Shown: positions 8,124 through 18,224, numbered from the stretch's first letter. The stretch is DNA of 64,000 nt from Terrimonas ginsenosidimutans (GCF_022012415.1 NZ_JAKLTR010000022.1:1-64000); one strand, 5' to 3'. Translations and numbers: made by a program. Notes: generated by a model from the letters alone, not told the origin.

Positions 8124-11100
8124 ATGAAGTCATCTATTCAACGACTACTCTTTCTGCTCTTGCCCATTACTGCCTGGGCACAGCAGCCAGCAACGGACAA
8201 ACCGGCCCTTGCCAGGTTGTCTATTGCACAAGGCCTTTCCAATAATTCCGTGCGATGCATTTTCCAGGATCACCGCGGGTTTATCTGGTTTGGCACTTAT
8301 GATGGATTGAACCGTTATGACGGATACAATTTCAAAGTATTCCGGAATAAACTGAATGATACAGCCTCGCTTCCGCATAACTATATCTATGCTATCCATG
8401 AAGACAGGAATAATAATCTATGGATAGGGACAGGGCAGGGGTTGACAAAGTACAACAGTTCTGATAACACATTTTCTACCGCATACCTTAAACGCTACCC
8501 GGGACGGCAAATGCAGAAGATCTCTGCAAATGTGAACTGGATGGACTCTGACCCGTCGGGCAATCTGTTTATCGGTACAAATGGCTGGGGGTTACTCGTT
8601 AAGAAAACAGGTGAGACATCGGCCACGCAGGTCCCCTTTAGTATCAATGGCAAAATGGAGACCGGCTACAATGTTCAAAGCGTAGCGGTGGACAGCCAGC
8701 AGCGTGTGTGGTTGTTCATACTGGAAGCTGGTCTATGTGAATATGACCCGAAAAGAGATACGATCCGGGTAGTGAACAATTTTGTCAGAACTGGTCAGCG
8801 CATAGCAACCGATAAGCTGGGGCATATCTGGATCGGATCAAACTCAGGTGTATATGAGTTTGCACAGGATGGAAAAACACTGCTGCATCATTATAACGAG
8901 CAACAGGGAGGACTGAGTTCGAACCGTGTCGCGGGGATGAGTTTCGATACAAACCAGAATCTTTGGATCGGTACCGAAGGCGGTGGCATCAGCATTCTTC
9001 CCGCAGACAGATCCGCTATGCAATACCTCCTGCCTGGTGAAAACAGGAGTGATCTTTCCAGTGAATCTGTATTTGCCATTCATGCTGACCGGGAGAACCG
9101 GGTCTGGATCGGTACGATCAAGGGCGGCGTAAATATTGTCGACTGGCAAAAAAGCCGTTTTCAAACGTATACGCATGATCCTCTTTCGGCAAACAGTCTC
9201 ATTAATAATTTCGTTTCGTCTTTTTTTGAAGATACCGAAAAGAATATCTGGATTGGAACGGATGGAGGCGGTATGAGTAAGTGGAACAGGGCGGATGGGA
9301 AGTTTCAGCATTTCAAACATATTGCAGGTAATGCAGGTTCGCTGAGTAACAACTCGATCAGCAGCATTACGCAGGATCATGAAGGGCAGATCTGGGTCGC
9401 CACATTTGGTGGAGGTGTGAGCCGGTATAATAAACGGAGTGGAAAGTTTGATCATTATCCCTGTATCAATACGGCAACGGGTGCTGAAAATAAAAACGCC
9501 TGGCTGGTATATGAAGATCAGCAGCATGATATCTGGGCAACAACATTTGGTGTAGGCAAAGTGTATCTGTTCAACAGGGTACAAAACCGGTTTGAAGTAT
9601 TTGATCAGCAGTTGAATGACCTGATCGCATTGAAAGAAGACCGAGACGGTAATCTTTGGGGCGGTAATTCTTATCAGCTTGTAAAGATCGATAAGAAAGG
9701 GAAGCAACACCAGGTGTATGAGTTCGGCAAACCTATCCGGTCCATTTTTGAAGACAGCCATAAGCGCTTCTGGGTAGGTACAGAAGGAGGCGGGCTGATC
9801 TTATTTGACAAACAGCAGGGAAAGATCAAAGCGAAATATTCGGATGCGGAAGGGCTTTGTAATAACTCTGTACTGAATATCCTGGAAGACGGAGACGGGA
9901 GACTATGGCTGAGTACATTCAATGGATTATCGAGATTTGATCCATCAAGCGGACAATTCAAAAACTTCTATCAGAGTGATGGCTTGCAAAGCAACCAGTT
10001 CTCGTACAATGCGGCATTGAGGTTATCTTCAGGAGAATTGCTGTTTGGAGGCATCGCCGGCTTTAACATCTTTGATCCGAAAAATGTATTGCCGAGGAAC
10101 TATATGCCACCGGTCTTCTTTACGGATATACGGGTCAACAACAAGGGACTTTCTGATATTTCTGAATACATTTCTCCTGCGAAGGATGGCAGTATCCAGA
10201 CACTGGAAGTGCCCTACAACCAGGCGGTATTAAGCTTTACGTTTACAGCGCTTGAATACACGTCTTCCGAAAAGATCAGGTATTCTTACTTCCTTGAAGG
10301 TTGGGACAAGGGATGGAACTACACCGGTGGTATCCGCACCATCAATTACAACAATATCAGTGAAGGAAGCTATAAACTGCGGATCAAGTCGACGAATGCC
10401 GAAGGGATCTGGAATAATGAAGAGACGAGCCTGTCTGTTGTGGTGCTACCGCCGTGGTACAGAACCATATGGGCTTATCTGGTTTATATACTTGGCGCCG
10501 GTGCGCTGGTCGTTGTCTATTTCCGTTATAAGAACCGCCAGGCAAAATTGAGATATGAGATCCGTTTGGCGAATCTTAACTCAGAAAAAGAAAAAGAGAT
10601 CAATGAGAAACGGCAGACGTTCTTTACAAACGTGTCTCATGAATTCCGTACCCCGCTTACATTGATCATCAACCCTATCAGGGATATTTTAAAGAAGAAT
10701 GATTCATCGAAGGAAGAACATGCTGAGCTGAATATAGTTTACCGCAATGCGCGAAGATTATTGAGCCTTGTTGATCAGCTTCTTCTTTTCCGTAAAGCAG
10801 AAGATGACGCGGATCAGCTGCGTGTAGGAAAGCTGAACCTCCATAACCTTTGCAACGAAGTTTACCTGTGTTTTATTCAGCAGGCGAAGGCAAAGCATAT
10901 TCATTATTTGTATGAGTGTGAAAACCGGGAACTGGAGATCTATGCCGACAGGGAAAAGATGGAGATCATTTTTTACAATCTTTTATCTAATGCTGTGAAG
11001 TATACGCAGGAAGGAGGAACGGTGGTGTTACGTGTTATCGAACATTCTGATACCATCGAGGCATTTGTAACAGATAACGGAGTAGGCATGCCGCTGGAAT

Positions 11101-12251
11101 CGCAGAAACGCTTGTTTGAAAAATTCTACCAGGTGAAAGATAAAACAACTCCGGTAAAGCCTGGGTTTGGCATTGGTCTTTACCTGGTGAAGCATACGGT
11201 GGAGAGCCATAAAGGTACGATCAGTTTTGAATCAGCTCCGGGTAAAGGAACCAGCTTCAGGGTGACTCTTTTAAAAGGAAAACAACATTTTGCGGATATG
11301 GACATAAATGATGCTGTTATGCCGGATCCTGTCATATTACCGGAATTAGCAGAGGAAGAGCCGATTGTTGAGACAGAAAGTTCAGCGGGCAAAGAAGCGG
11401 CGGGCCTGGGATCGATGATCACGGATCAGCCCTCTTTGCTGGTGATCGATGACAACGAACAGATGCGGACCTATGTCTCCGGTATCTTTAAAAATCAGTT
11501 CATCGTACATGAAGCTTCCAGTGCGGAAGATGGACTGTTGCTTGCCAGAAAATATTTGCCGGATATGATCATCAGTGATGTGGTGATGGGGCAGATGAGC
11601 GGGATTGAACTTTGTAAAACCATCAAGCAGACGCCATCGCTGAATCATATTCCGGTGATCCTGCTGACGGGAAGTTACTCCACGGATTCCAAGCTCAAAG
11701 GAGTTGAAGGTGGTGCGGATGATTATATCACGAAGCCGTTCGAGAAAGATCTGCTGCAGGCGCGGGTGGCCAGTTTGATGAAAAGCCGTGAGAACCTACA
11801 GAAGTATTTCTACAATGAGATCACACACCAGGAGAATTCGCTGAAGATCTCGGCGGAGTATAAGGAATTCCTGGAGCAATGTATTGCGATCGTAGAGCAG
11901 AATATAGATAATGAAGATTTCAATATCCAGCAGTTTGCAACGGCCATCGGGATGAGTCATTCGAAATTGTATAAAAAGATCAAGGCAGTGTCTGGTCAAA
12001 CGGCAAATGCCTTCATCCGATACATCCGGTTGAGGAAGGCGGCTGAACTTTTTATTAATACAAATTACAATGTGAATGAAACGGCGTTTTATGTAGGGAT
12101 CAAGGATGTGAAGTATTTCAGAGAGCAGTTTCATAAGACGTTCGGGGTAAATCCATCAGAGTATATTGAGAAATACAGGAAAGTGTTCGGGAAGAATTAT
12201 TCGCTGAGCGAGAAAGTGGCAAAGGAAAAGGGGAAGGGAGGCGCCCTTTAA
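8124..12251 (+). CDS. Hybrid two-component system protein (HTCS): periplasmic propeller sensor, kinase, receiver and AraC output
   Basis: A 1375-residue one-protein signalling system. In order: signal peptide (MKSSIQRLLFLLLPITAWAQ), about a dozen Reg_prop motifs of the type NLWIGTEGGGISI making two beta-propellers (about 35-690), a Y_Y_Y domain (about 700-770), one membrane helix (about 778-802), HisKA with His839 in HEFRTPLT, HATPase_c with Asn952 in NLLSNAVKYT and DNGVGM, a receiver with Asp1152 in ISDVVMG, and an AraC-type HTH (about 1255-1356). In this family the propellers bind an oligosaccharide in the periplasm and the AraC domain activates a nearby polysaccharide locus. The neighbouring GH51, GH16 and GH27 genes are likely targets. 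The ATG at 8124 is favoured over a TTG at 8028 inside the preceding palindrome. Confidence 0.95.
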   Translation: MKSSIQRLLFLLLPITAWAQQPATDKPALARLSIAQGLSNNSVRCIFQDHRGFIWFGTYDGLNRYDGYNFKVFRNKLNDTASLPHNYIYAIHEDRNNNLWIGTGQGLTKYNSSDNTFSTAYLKRYPGRQMQKISANVNWMDSDPSGNLFIGTNGWGLLVKKTGETSATQVPFSINGKMETGYNVQSVAVDSQQRVWLFILEAGLCEYDPKRDTIRVVNNFVRTGQRIATDKLGHIWIGSNSGVYEFAQDGKTLLHHYNEQQGGLSSNRVAGMSFDTNQNLWIGTEGGGISILPADRSAMQYLLPGENRSDLSSESVFAIHADRENRVWIGTIKGGVNIVDWQKSRFQTYTHDPLSANSLINNFVSSFFEDTEKNIWIGTDGGGMSKWNRADGKFQHFKHIAGNAGSLSNNSISSITQDHEGQIWVATFGGGVSRYNKRSGKFDHYPCINTATGAENKNAWLVYEDQQHDIWATTFGVGKVYLFNRVQNRFEVFDQQLNDLIALKEDRDGNLWGGNSYQLVKIDKKGKQHQVYEFGKPIRSIFEDSHKRFWVGTEGGGLILFDKQQGKIKAKYSDAEGLCNNSVLNILEDGDGRLWLSTFNGLSRFDPSSGQFKNFYQSDGLQSNQFSYNAALRLSSGELLFGGIAGFNIFDPKNVLPRNYMPPVFFTDIRVNNKGLSDISEYISPAKDGSIQTLEVPYNQAVLSFTFTALEYTSSEKIRYSYFLEGWDKGWNYTGGIRTINYNNISEGSYKLRIKSTNAEGIWNNEETSLSVVVLPPWYRTIWAYLVYILGAGALVVVYFRYKNRQAKLRYEIRLANLNSEKEKEINEKRQTFFTNVSHEFRTPLTLIINPIRDILKKNDSSKEEHAELNIVYRNARRLLSLVDQLLLFRKAEDDADQLRVGKLNLHNLCNEVYLCFIQQAKAKHIHYLYECENRELEIYADREKMEIIFYNLLSNAVKYTQEGGTVVLRVIEHSDTIEAFVTDNGVGMPLESQKRLFEKFYQVKDKTTPVKPGFGIGLYLVKHTVESHKGTISFESAPGKGTSFRVTLLKGKQHFADMDINDAVMPDPVILPELAEEEPIVETESSAGKEAAGLGSMITDQPSLLVIDDNEQMRTYVSGIFKNQFIVHEASSAEDGLLLARKYLPDMIISDVVMGQMSGIELCKTIKQTPSLNHIPVILLTGSYSTDSKLKGVEGGADDYITKPFEKDLLQARVASLMKSRENLQKYFYNEITHQENSLKISAEYKEFLEQCIAIVEQNIDNEDFNIQQFATAIGMSHSKLYKKIKAVSGQTANAFIRYIRLRKAAELFINTNYNVNETAFYVGIKDVKYFREQFHKTFGVNPSEYIEKYRKVFGKNYSLSEKVAKEKGKGGAL

Positions 12252-12278
12252 ATCTCGCCCTTCGGGGGAGATTTTTTA
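12250..12278 (+). terminator. Rho-independent terminator of the HTCS gene
   Basis: AAATCTC-GCCC, a TTCG loop, then GGGG-GAGATTT followed by a T6 run. The stem has one mismatch and overlaps the TAA stop codon of the hybrid regulator by two bases. Confidence 0.82.
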
Positions 12279-12296
12279 AGGTTTGCCTGGCGTAGA

Positions 12297-12412
12297 AGTA
12301 ACGCGGCGGACGCGGTGATACGCGGCGGACGCAGCGAAAACAGCCGTGGAAAATCTTGTATTTTCGTCGCGCTCTCCGCGTATCGCCGCGTCCGCCGCGT
12401 TACTTCGGGGCT
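12297..12412. repeat. Intergenic palindrome, CTGGCGTAG family, copy C
   Basis: Left arm CTGGCGTAGAAGTAACGCGG, right arm CCGCGTCCGCCGCGTTACTT; the inner part is GCGGCGGACGC-rich, much more GC-rich than the flanks. It stands directly behind the HTCS terminator in a 359-base gap. The rest of the gap (12413-12610) holds a copy of an ATTAGCC...GGGGAGATTTAG motif also seen at 63-95, and no clear promoter. Confidence 0.85.
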
Positions 12413-12610
12413 GCTAACCAAACGACATTGGATTGAAATCGTGAGCTTCAGTACGAAACAGTAAATTCTTCAACCCCTCCGAAAGTTTGGGTAACGATTA
12501 GCCTCAAGGGGAGATTTAGCAGGGGCTCAAAACGTCCCCTCCATTATCTCATTTTACCCCTGTTTGTCCTTTTACCAGCGTCGTATTTTGCTGATCACTA
12601 AACACACGCA

Positions 12611-13471
12611 ATGAATCGCTTGCCATTTGTAACCGCAACAGCCTGTGCCATTATCTGCCTGATAATGCCCGGATGCAAAACCCAGTCGAAAGTGCCCACC
12701 ACCACTCCCGGCGGCTACCATCTCGTCTGGTCAGACGAATTCAATAAGAACGGTAAACCGGACACGACCAACTGGGGTTACGAAAAAGGATTTGTCCGCA
12801 ACGAAGAACTCCAATGGTACCAGGAGGAGAATGCATACATCAAGAACGGCCTGCTGGTCCTCGAAGCCAGAAAGGAAACCAAACCCAACCCGCGCTACGA
12901 AGAAGGCAGCAAAGACTGGCGGAAAAAACGAAAAGACATTGAATACACTTCCGCCTGCATGATCACCCGCGGAAAAAAAAGCTGGCAATACGGAAGATTT
13001 GAACTTCGCGCAAAGATCGATATCAGCAAAGGCATGTGGCCGGCGTGGTGGACACTTGGTGTTGACAAACCCTGGCCCGCCAACGGTGAAATAGACATCA
13101 TGGAATACTATCGCGGTAAACTGCTCGCTAATATCGCCCTTCGTGGAGAGAACAGGAAAACGGAGTGGTACAGCAATACATTCAGCACGGATTCACTCGG
13201 CGGAAAAAAATGGGCGGATCAGTTCCATACCTGGCGCATGGACTGGACGGAAGAATTCATCGCGCTTTACATCGACGATCAATTACTGAACAAAGTGACG
13301 ATGGATAAGCTGGTGAACAAAGATGGATCAGGGTTTCATCCGTTCAAACAACCCCATTACATGTTGCTTGACCTGGCAATGGGTGGAATGAACGGCGGAG
13401 ATCATCAAGGCACTGTATTTCCTCAGAAATTTGAAGTGGATTATGTTCGGGTATATCAAAAACGCGAATAA
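12611..13471 (+). CDS. GH16 endo-glucanase/galactanase-like lipoprotein
   Basis: A 286-residue GH16 glycoside hydrolase. The N-terminus (ICLIMPGCKT) is a hydrophobic signal followed by a lipobox-like Cys, so it is probably anchored in a membrane. The catalytic signature E160-I-D162-I-M-E165 is intact (nucleophile Glu160, acid/base Glu165), with the usual upstream LVWSDEF and WGYEKG strands. GH16 covers laminarinase, agarase and related beta-glycanase activities; the substrate cannot be settled from sequence here. The final residues (KRE) and the stop codon lie inside the CGCGAATAA repeats of the element at 13462-13540. Confidence 0.9.
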   Translation: MNRLPFVTATACAIICLIMPGCKTQSKVPTTTPGGYHLVWSDEFNKNGKPDTTNWGYEKGFVRNEELQWYQEENAYIKNGLLVLEARKETKPNPRYEEGSKDWRKKRKDIEYTSACMITRGKKSWQYGRFELRAKIDISKGMWPAWWTLGVDKPWPANGEIDIMEYYRGKLLANIALRGENRKTEWYSNTFSTDSLGGKKWADQFHTWRMDWTEEFIALYIDDQLLNKVTMDKLVNKDGSGFHPFKQPHYMLLDLAMGGMNGGDHQGTVFPQKFEVDYVRVYQKRE

Positions 13472-13540
13472 CGCGAATAACGCGAATGGGCCGCGAATAT
13501 TCGCGAACATTCGCGGCCATTTGTGCTCATTCGTGTATTA
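13462..13540. repeat. CGCGAAT-family inverted repeat overlapping the GH16 stop
   Basis: Three direct CGCGAATAA-like units followed by inverted ATTCGCG units (TTCGCGAACATTCGCGGCC). It begins inside the last codons of the GH16 gene and ends 6 bases before the DUF2264 start. A second, larger copy is at 44256-44456. Confidence 0.82.
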
Positions 13541-13546
13541 AAAACA

Positions 13547-15553
13547 ATGGTGATGTTAAAATATTTGAAGATAACAGGGATTGTGATATTGCTGATGAGT
13601 GGGTATTCTGCATTTGCGCAAGAGGTATTCAGCCTGAGTAATCCGGATCGTGCCTTGAGCCCTTACACGGGTATGACCCGTCAGCATTGGAAAGATGCCG
13701 CGAAGTATCTGCTCGCGGGGGCTTTTAGTTATATTCATCAGGAGGATGATCCGATGAAGTTTCCGAAAGAACCGGGCAAATCATACCCGCGTAACCCGGG
13801 ACAGGTGCCTACGGAGAAACTGGAAGGTCTTTGCCGTACATTGTTCATTGCTGCTCCGCTTTTACGGGAAGATCCATCACTTACGGTGAATGGTATTAAG
13901 GTAGCGGATTATTACATGTATCAGATCGGATTACTGGTAGACTCCACGAGCCCCTCTTACATTCGTAAGCGCGGAAAGAACGGTGGTCCAAGCCAGATCC
14001 TCGTCGAATTCGGAGCATTGGCAGTTTCACTTTTTGTTGCCCCGGACATTCTCTGGGAACCGTTGGCAAAGGAAAAGAAAGATGCGCTGGCAGCAACCAT
14101 GATCAGCTATGGTGATGGCCCTACGGTTGGTTCCAACTGGAAGTTCTTTAACATTTTTGTCCTTAGTTTTTTCAAAAGCAAGGGATATACGGTGAATGAA
14201 AAACTGTTGGTTGAATATCTTGATAAATCACTGGCGCATTACCGCGGAAATGGTTGGTACAATGATGCGCCGGCATACGATTACTACAGCATGTGGGCAT
14301 TCCAGATGTATGGCCCTGTCTGGTCCGAGTTCTTCGGGAGAAAATATTACCCTGAATATGCGGACAAGTTTGAAGCTAACTTTCGCGATGTAAAAAATAA
14401 TTATCCCTACCTGTTCAGCCGCAATGGCGAAATGATCATGTGGGGGAGGAGCATGCCTTATCGTTTTGCTTCCGCCATTCCTTTTCCATTGATGGGAATG
14501 GTAAAGGATACAGGAGTTAACTATGGCTGGATGAGAAGGATCGCATCAGGAGTGATGCTGCAGTTCCTGGAATCACCGGGGTTGATGAAAGACAGTATCC
14601 CGACACTTGGGTTCTATGGTTCTTTTGAGCCGGCAGTACAACCATACAGTTGCCGTGGGAGTGTGTTCTGGATGGGTAAAGCGTTCCTGGCATTGCTGAT
14701 CCCCGAGGATAACCCGTTCTGGACGGCCACTGAGAATGAGGGTGACTGGAGAGATAAAATGAAGAGAACGGAAGTGTATAACCGTTTCCAGGATAGTTCG
14801 CGTATCCTGATCACGGATTACCCGGCGATCGGTGCTTCTGAGATCCGTGCATGGTGTAAGGTGAAAGCGATCAAAGCCAATGAACCGTTTCGCGCCAGCG
14901 AAAACTATAACCGCCTTTCCTATAACAGCGCATTTCCCTGGCAGGCAGACAGTGTGAATGGTGTTGTTGCAATGAATTATATCATTCATAACAGTAAAGA
15001 TGAGTGGGAGCCATTCCGCCTGTATGATTTCAGGAAATTTGAGCGTGGCGTCTATTACAGGGATGTAGTGCTGGAGACAAACGAAAATGTGAAATTCAAT
15101 CTCGCCGATGTGCCGCTTCCTAACGGGATCCTGCGTGTAGACAGAAATAACAGCAGCGATGCCGTTGAAATGCGTTTGGGGCATTATGCATTGCCTCAAT
15201 TGAAGGGTCTTATCAAAGAATCAAAACGAAAGGTAAACGGACATGATGTACAGATCATTGATAATGGCATATATCAATTGGCAATGGTCAATTTATCGGG
15301 CTGGCAGGAAATGAAAGCGATTGCTGCGACTGGCATTCATCCGCAAGCGGACCAAAGTAAGGTCATCAATGCAAGTGTTACAACGACAAGTGGTACGCCA
15401 AAAATCTTTGCTACATTGTTACTATGGAAAAGATCGGGACAGAAATTTACTGACCAGGAATTGCTCCCTGTAAAAACGTTCAAAGTATCCGGAAATGCAG
15501 ATAAGATAGATATTGTGTTAACCAATAAAAGGAAGATCGAAATCTCCTACTGA
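13547..15553 (+). CDS. DUF2264 domain protein, secreted
   Basis: A 668-residue protein matching the DUF2264 family by its GGPSQILVEFGALA, WYNDAPAYDYYSMWAFQMYG and SRNGEMIMWGRSMPYRFA segments. DUF2264 proteins have an alpha/alpha-barrel look and occur beside glycoside hydrolases; no reaction is firmly established. A signal peptide ending GYSAFAQ indicates export. The start could be 13547 or 13553 (MVML or MLKY); an upstream TTG at 13523 lies in the repeat and is rejected. Only 34 bases separate it from the GH27 gene, so the two are probably co-transcribed and act on the same substrate. Confidence 0.88.
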   Translation: MVMLKYLKITGIVILLMSGYSAFAQEVFSLSNPDRALSPYTGMTRQHWKDAAKYLLAGAFSYIHQEDDPMKFPKEPGKSYPRNPGQVPTEKLEGLCRTLFIAAPLLREDPSLTVNGIKVADYYMYQIGLLVDSTSPSYIRKRGKNGGPSQILVEFGALAVSLFVAPDILWEPLAKEKKDALAATMISYGDGPTVGSNWKFFNIFVLSFFKSKGYTVNEKLLVEYLDKSLAHYRGNGWYNDAPAYDYYSMWAFQMYGPVWSEFFGRKYYPEYADKFEANFRDVKNNYPYLFSRNGEMIMWGRSMPYRFASAIPFPLMGMVKDTGVNYGWMRRIASGVMLQFLESPGLMKDSIPTLGFYGSFEPAVQPYSCRGSVFWMGKAFLALLIPEDNPFWTATENEGDWRDKMKRTEVYNRFQDSSRILITDYPAIGASEIRAWCKVKAIKANEPFRASENYNRLSYNSAFPWQADSVNGVVAMNYIIHNSKDEWEPFRLYDFRKFERGVYYRDVVLETNENVKFNLADVPLPNGILRVDRNNSSDAVEMRLGHYALPQLKGLIKESKRKVNGHDVQIIDNGIYQLAMVNLSGWQEMKAIAATGIHPQADQSKVINASVTTTSGTPKIFATLLLWKRSGQKFTDQELLPVKTFKVSGNADKIDIVLTNKRKIEISY

Positions 15554-15587
15554 ACAAAATAGACGAGCGTCATTTTAAAATTGTTAT

Positions 15588-16925
15588 ATGAAAAAACTGT
15601 TTTTGCTCTTTGCCGTTACCGCTGCCATTACCATACAGGCGCAGGTAAAAGACTTTCATAAATGGGCAGCCACTCCGCCGATGGGTTGGAACAGCTGGGA
15701 TTGCTTTGGTCCGACTGTTGTTGAGGCTGAAGTTAAAGCCAATGCTGATTATATGGCCAAAAATATGAAGCAGTTTGGCTGGAACTATATTGTAGTGGAT
15801 ATCCGCTGGTATGTTGGGAATGATAAAGCACATGGCTACAATGAAAAAGATCCGCTGTATTCAATAGATGAATACGGACGTTTTCAACCGGCGGAGAACA
15901 GGTTCCCATCTGCAGCAAATGGCAAAGGCTTTAAACCGCTGGCTGATTACCTGCACAGTAAAGGATTGAAATTCGGGATTCATATCATGCGCGGGATACC
16001 TGTAGAAGCGGTGAAGCGCAATCTTCCGATCAAAGGTTCTTCTGCTACGGCAAAAGATATCTATTCAGAAAAGGATCAGTGCAAGTGGCTGAAGGATATG
16101 TACACTATTTTACCGGGAAAAGCCGGTGCGCAGGAGTACTATAATTCGATATTTGAATTGTATGCCTCATGGGGACTTGATTTTGTAAAAGTGGATGATC
16201 TTTCTTCGCCGATCTATTTCACAGAGGAAGTGGAAATGATCAGGAAAGCAATCGAGCGCACAGGGAGAAAGATCGTGTTAAGTACTTCACCGGGTGAAAC
16301 ACCGATCGATCATGCATCGCATGTGCAGGCGAATGCCAATATGTGGAGAACGGTTGGGGATTTTTGGGATAACTGGAAACAACTTGAGGAACATTTCGAA
16401 GTGTTTGACAGGTGGAATAAATGGCGGGCACCGGGAGCATGGCCTGATGGTGATATGCTGCCGCTTGGCCGGATCGGGATCCGCGCAGAAAGAGGCAATC
16501 CGCGTATGGCTAATTTCACTAAGGATGAGCAATACACGCTGATGAGCCTGTGGTGTATCTTCCGGTCTCCGTTGATGTTTGGTGGAAACCTTCCGGACAA
16601 TGACGCATTCACTCTGTCATTGCTTACGAATAAACGCGTACTGGAAGTATTGAACAAAAGCACCAATAACCGGCCCTTATTCAATGATGCTGCAAAAGCG
16701 GCCTGGGCTGCAGATGGAGCAGATAGGAAAACGAAGTATCTCGCGGTGTTCAATAAAGAGAAACAAGCCGGGACAGTTGAGGTGGAGCTGAAACAGTTAG
16801 GTATCACGGGTAAGTTTCAACTGATCGATCTTTGGTCTGGTAAAACCACAACTGAAAGCGCTACCTCATTTGCGCCTGTGATCAATCCACATGGAGCAGG
16901 GCTTTACAAGATCGTTCAGAAGTGA
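15588..16925 (+). CDS. Secreted alpha-galactosidase-like enzyme, GH27
   Basis: A 445-residue GH27 family glycoside hydrolase with a signal peptide (MKKLFLLFAVTAAITIQAQ). The barrel starts with the hallmark TPPMGWNSWDCFG, followed by YIVVDIRWY; Asp203 in FVKVDDLSSP is the expected nucleophile and Asp258 in WRTVGDFWDNW the expected acid/base. A C-terminal beta-sandwich follows. Length is normal. GH27 includes alpha-galactosidases and related enzymes acting on other pyranosides; the bacterial branch with VKVDDLS is less well characterised, so the exact sugar is uncertain. It forms a two-gene unit with the DUF2264 gene. Confidence 0.92.
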   Translation: MKKLFLLFAVTAAITIQAQVKDFHKWAATPPMGWNSWDCFGPTVVEAEVKANADYMAKNMKQFGWNYIVVDIRWYVGNDKAHGYNEKDPLYSIDEYGRFQPAENRFPSAANGKGFKPLADYLHSKGLKFGIHIMRGIPVEAVKRNLPIKGSSATAKDIYSEKDQCKWLKDMYTILPGKAGAQEYYNSIFELYASWGLDFVKVDDLSSPIYFTEEVEMIRKAIERTGRKIVLSTSPGETPIDHASHVQANANMWRTVGDFWDNWKQLEEHFEVFDRWNKWRAPGAWPDGDMLPLGRIGIRAERGNPRMANFTKDEQYTLMSLWCIFRSPLMFGGNLPDNDAFTLSLLTNKRVLEVLNKSTNNRPLFNDAAKAAWAADGADRKTKYLAVFNKEKQAGTVEVELKQLGITGKFQLIDLWSGKTTTESATSFAPVINPHGAGLYKIVQK

Positions 16926-16974
16926 TCTGGATTTTGTGAGTCAAGTCCTTTTTAAGCGACATCACAAAATTATT

Positions 16975-17070
16975 CTGTCGTAGGAGTATCGCAAAGAGCG
17001 CAAAGTAGCCGCAAAGATCGCAAGGGAATCCTTAGCGACCTTTGCGCTCTTTGCGATACTCCTACGACAG
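16975..17070. repeat. Intergenic palindrome, CTGGCGTAG family, copy D
   Basis: Left arm CTGTCGTAGGAGTATCGCAA and right arm TTGCGATACTCCTACGACAG are exact complements over 20 bases; inner GCAAAGA units continue the pairing. It sits between the convergent GH27 and SnoaL-like genes and could serve both as a bidirectional transcript end. Confidence 0.88.
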
Positions 17071-17088
17071 GCTGGGCTATGCATCATG

Positions 17089-18000
17089 CTAATTGTGATT
17101 GACCATCTGGCGATACATCATTAGCGTTCCATCGGCTTTTCGTTTCCATAAATTCAAACTCTTTCCTGTTACGACGCCGGAAGTGCTGTCCCGGGCGGTC
17201 CATTTTACTCCATAAAAACCGTGTTCCATGATCAGATCGTTAATGACGGTTACCCTGCCGGTGATAAGGCTTAAAGAGTCGACGGTCACTTCTCCCGGTC
17301 TTTCATGGCCGTAGAAATATTTTTGGATATCATTGATGCCTTTGATCGCGGATTCATAGTAAGGCATATAAACAGCATCGTCCGTAAACAATGCCGCATG
17401 TTCCAGTCCCTTTCGCTCTTTTACGAGCTGACCGAGTAATTGATTCCTGCTGATGACCTGTTTTTCTTCTTCGGAGCCTGTTGAATACGGCCTGATGCTG
17501 ACAGGATCGCCATTACCGGCAAAAGGTAACTTGTTGCGACCATACCAGAAACGCCCTCCCCAGATCTCGGCATAGATGGTCGGAACGTTTGCAGGATCCA
17601 GTTTCCAGTGCCGGAAATATTTACCCGTTTGTATTACTGTATCATTACTGGTGCGGCTGGTTGTGTCAGTAAAGGTGCCGGTTTCAAACAGATCGTTACC
17701 CAGATCCAGTAATTCTGTGGTCTCAGATCTGTACGAGGAACTCTTTACAGATGCCATCCATTTTGTGAAGTATGTTTCGATGGATGAGCGGTCGAACAAT
17801 GTGGGGTGATACTCGGGCATGCAAACGGCCTCTTTAGAATACATGCTTACCAGTTCCTTCACATTTTTGGTGGCGAATGCCGCTTCGCGCCGTGCATTGA
17901 GTTCGTCGATCTGTTCCCTGGGGGACAATGTTTTTGTAGTGCAATGTAGTCCGGCTGCCAACGCGGGCAGCAGGCAAAATAACCGGAATGTAATTTTCAT
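17089..18000 (-). CDS. Exported protein with two SnoaL/NTF2-like domains
   Basis: A 303-residue protein with an N-terminal signal (MKITFRLFCLLPALAAG). Two tandem cone-fold segments are suggested: about 30-140 (REAAFATKNVKELVSMYSKEAV) and about 180-300 (KERKGLEHAALFTDDAVYM ... RVTVINDLIMEHGFYG). Each resembles DUF4440/SnoaL-type domains that bind small ligands or act as accessory folds, but no catalytic residues can be assigned. It is convergent with the GH27 gene. Function unknown. Confidence 0.75.
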   Translation of the reverse strand: MKITFRLFCLLPALAAGLHCTTKTLSPREQIDELNARREAAFATKNVKELVSMYSKEAVCMPEYHPTLFDRSSIETYFTKWMASVKSSSYRSETTELLDLGNDLFETGTFTDTTSRTSNDTVIQTGKYFRHWKLDPANVPTIYAEIWGGRFWYGRNKLPFAGNGDPVSIRPYSTGSEEEKQVISRNQLLGQLVKERKGLEHAALFTDDAVYMPYYESAIKGINDIQKYFYGHERPGEVTVDSLSLITGRVTVINDLIMEHGFYGVKWTARDSTSGVVTGKSLNLWKRKADGTLMMYRQMVNHN

Positions 18001-18224
18001 GGCAGAGGTTTATAGCCTTAATATAAAAAAAACGGCGCAAAGCGGTTAGTTTCTTTTTAGAAATGGCGAACAGATGACTTTAGGGAAGCTAAAGTTGCCC
18101 GGGATGCATGTCGCAATTCACCCCGTTTTTGTCATTTCCACCCGGCTTTCGGATTGTATATGCCGCTAATTTTACTTTGTGATCATCAGAAACGAAACAC
18201 TTACTCTAACATAAACTCTACATC

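Noticed and set aside
8844-9761. 305-codon minus-strand frame inside the hybrid two-component gene
   Set aside because: Antisense shadow of the propeller repeats.
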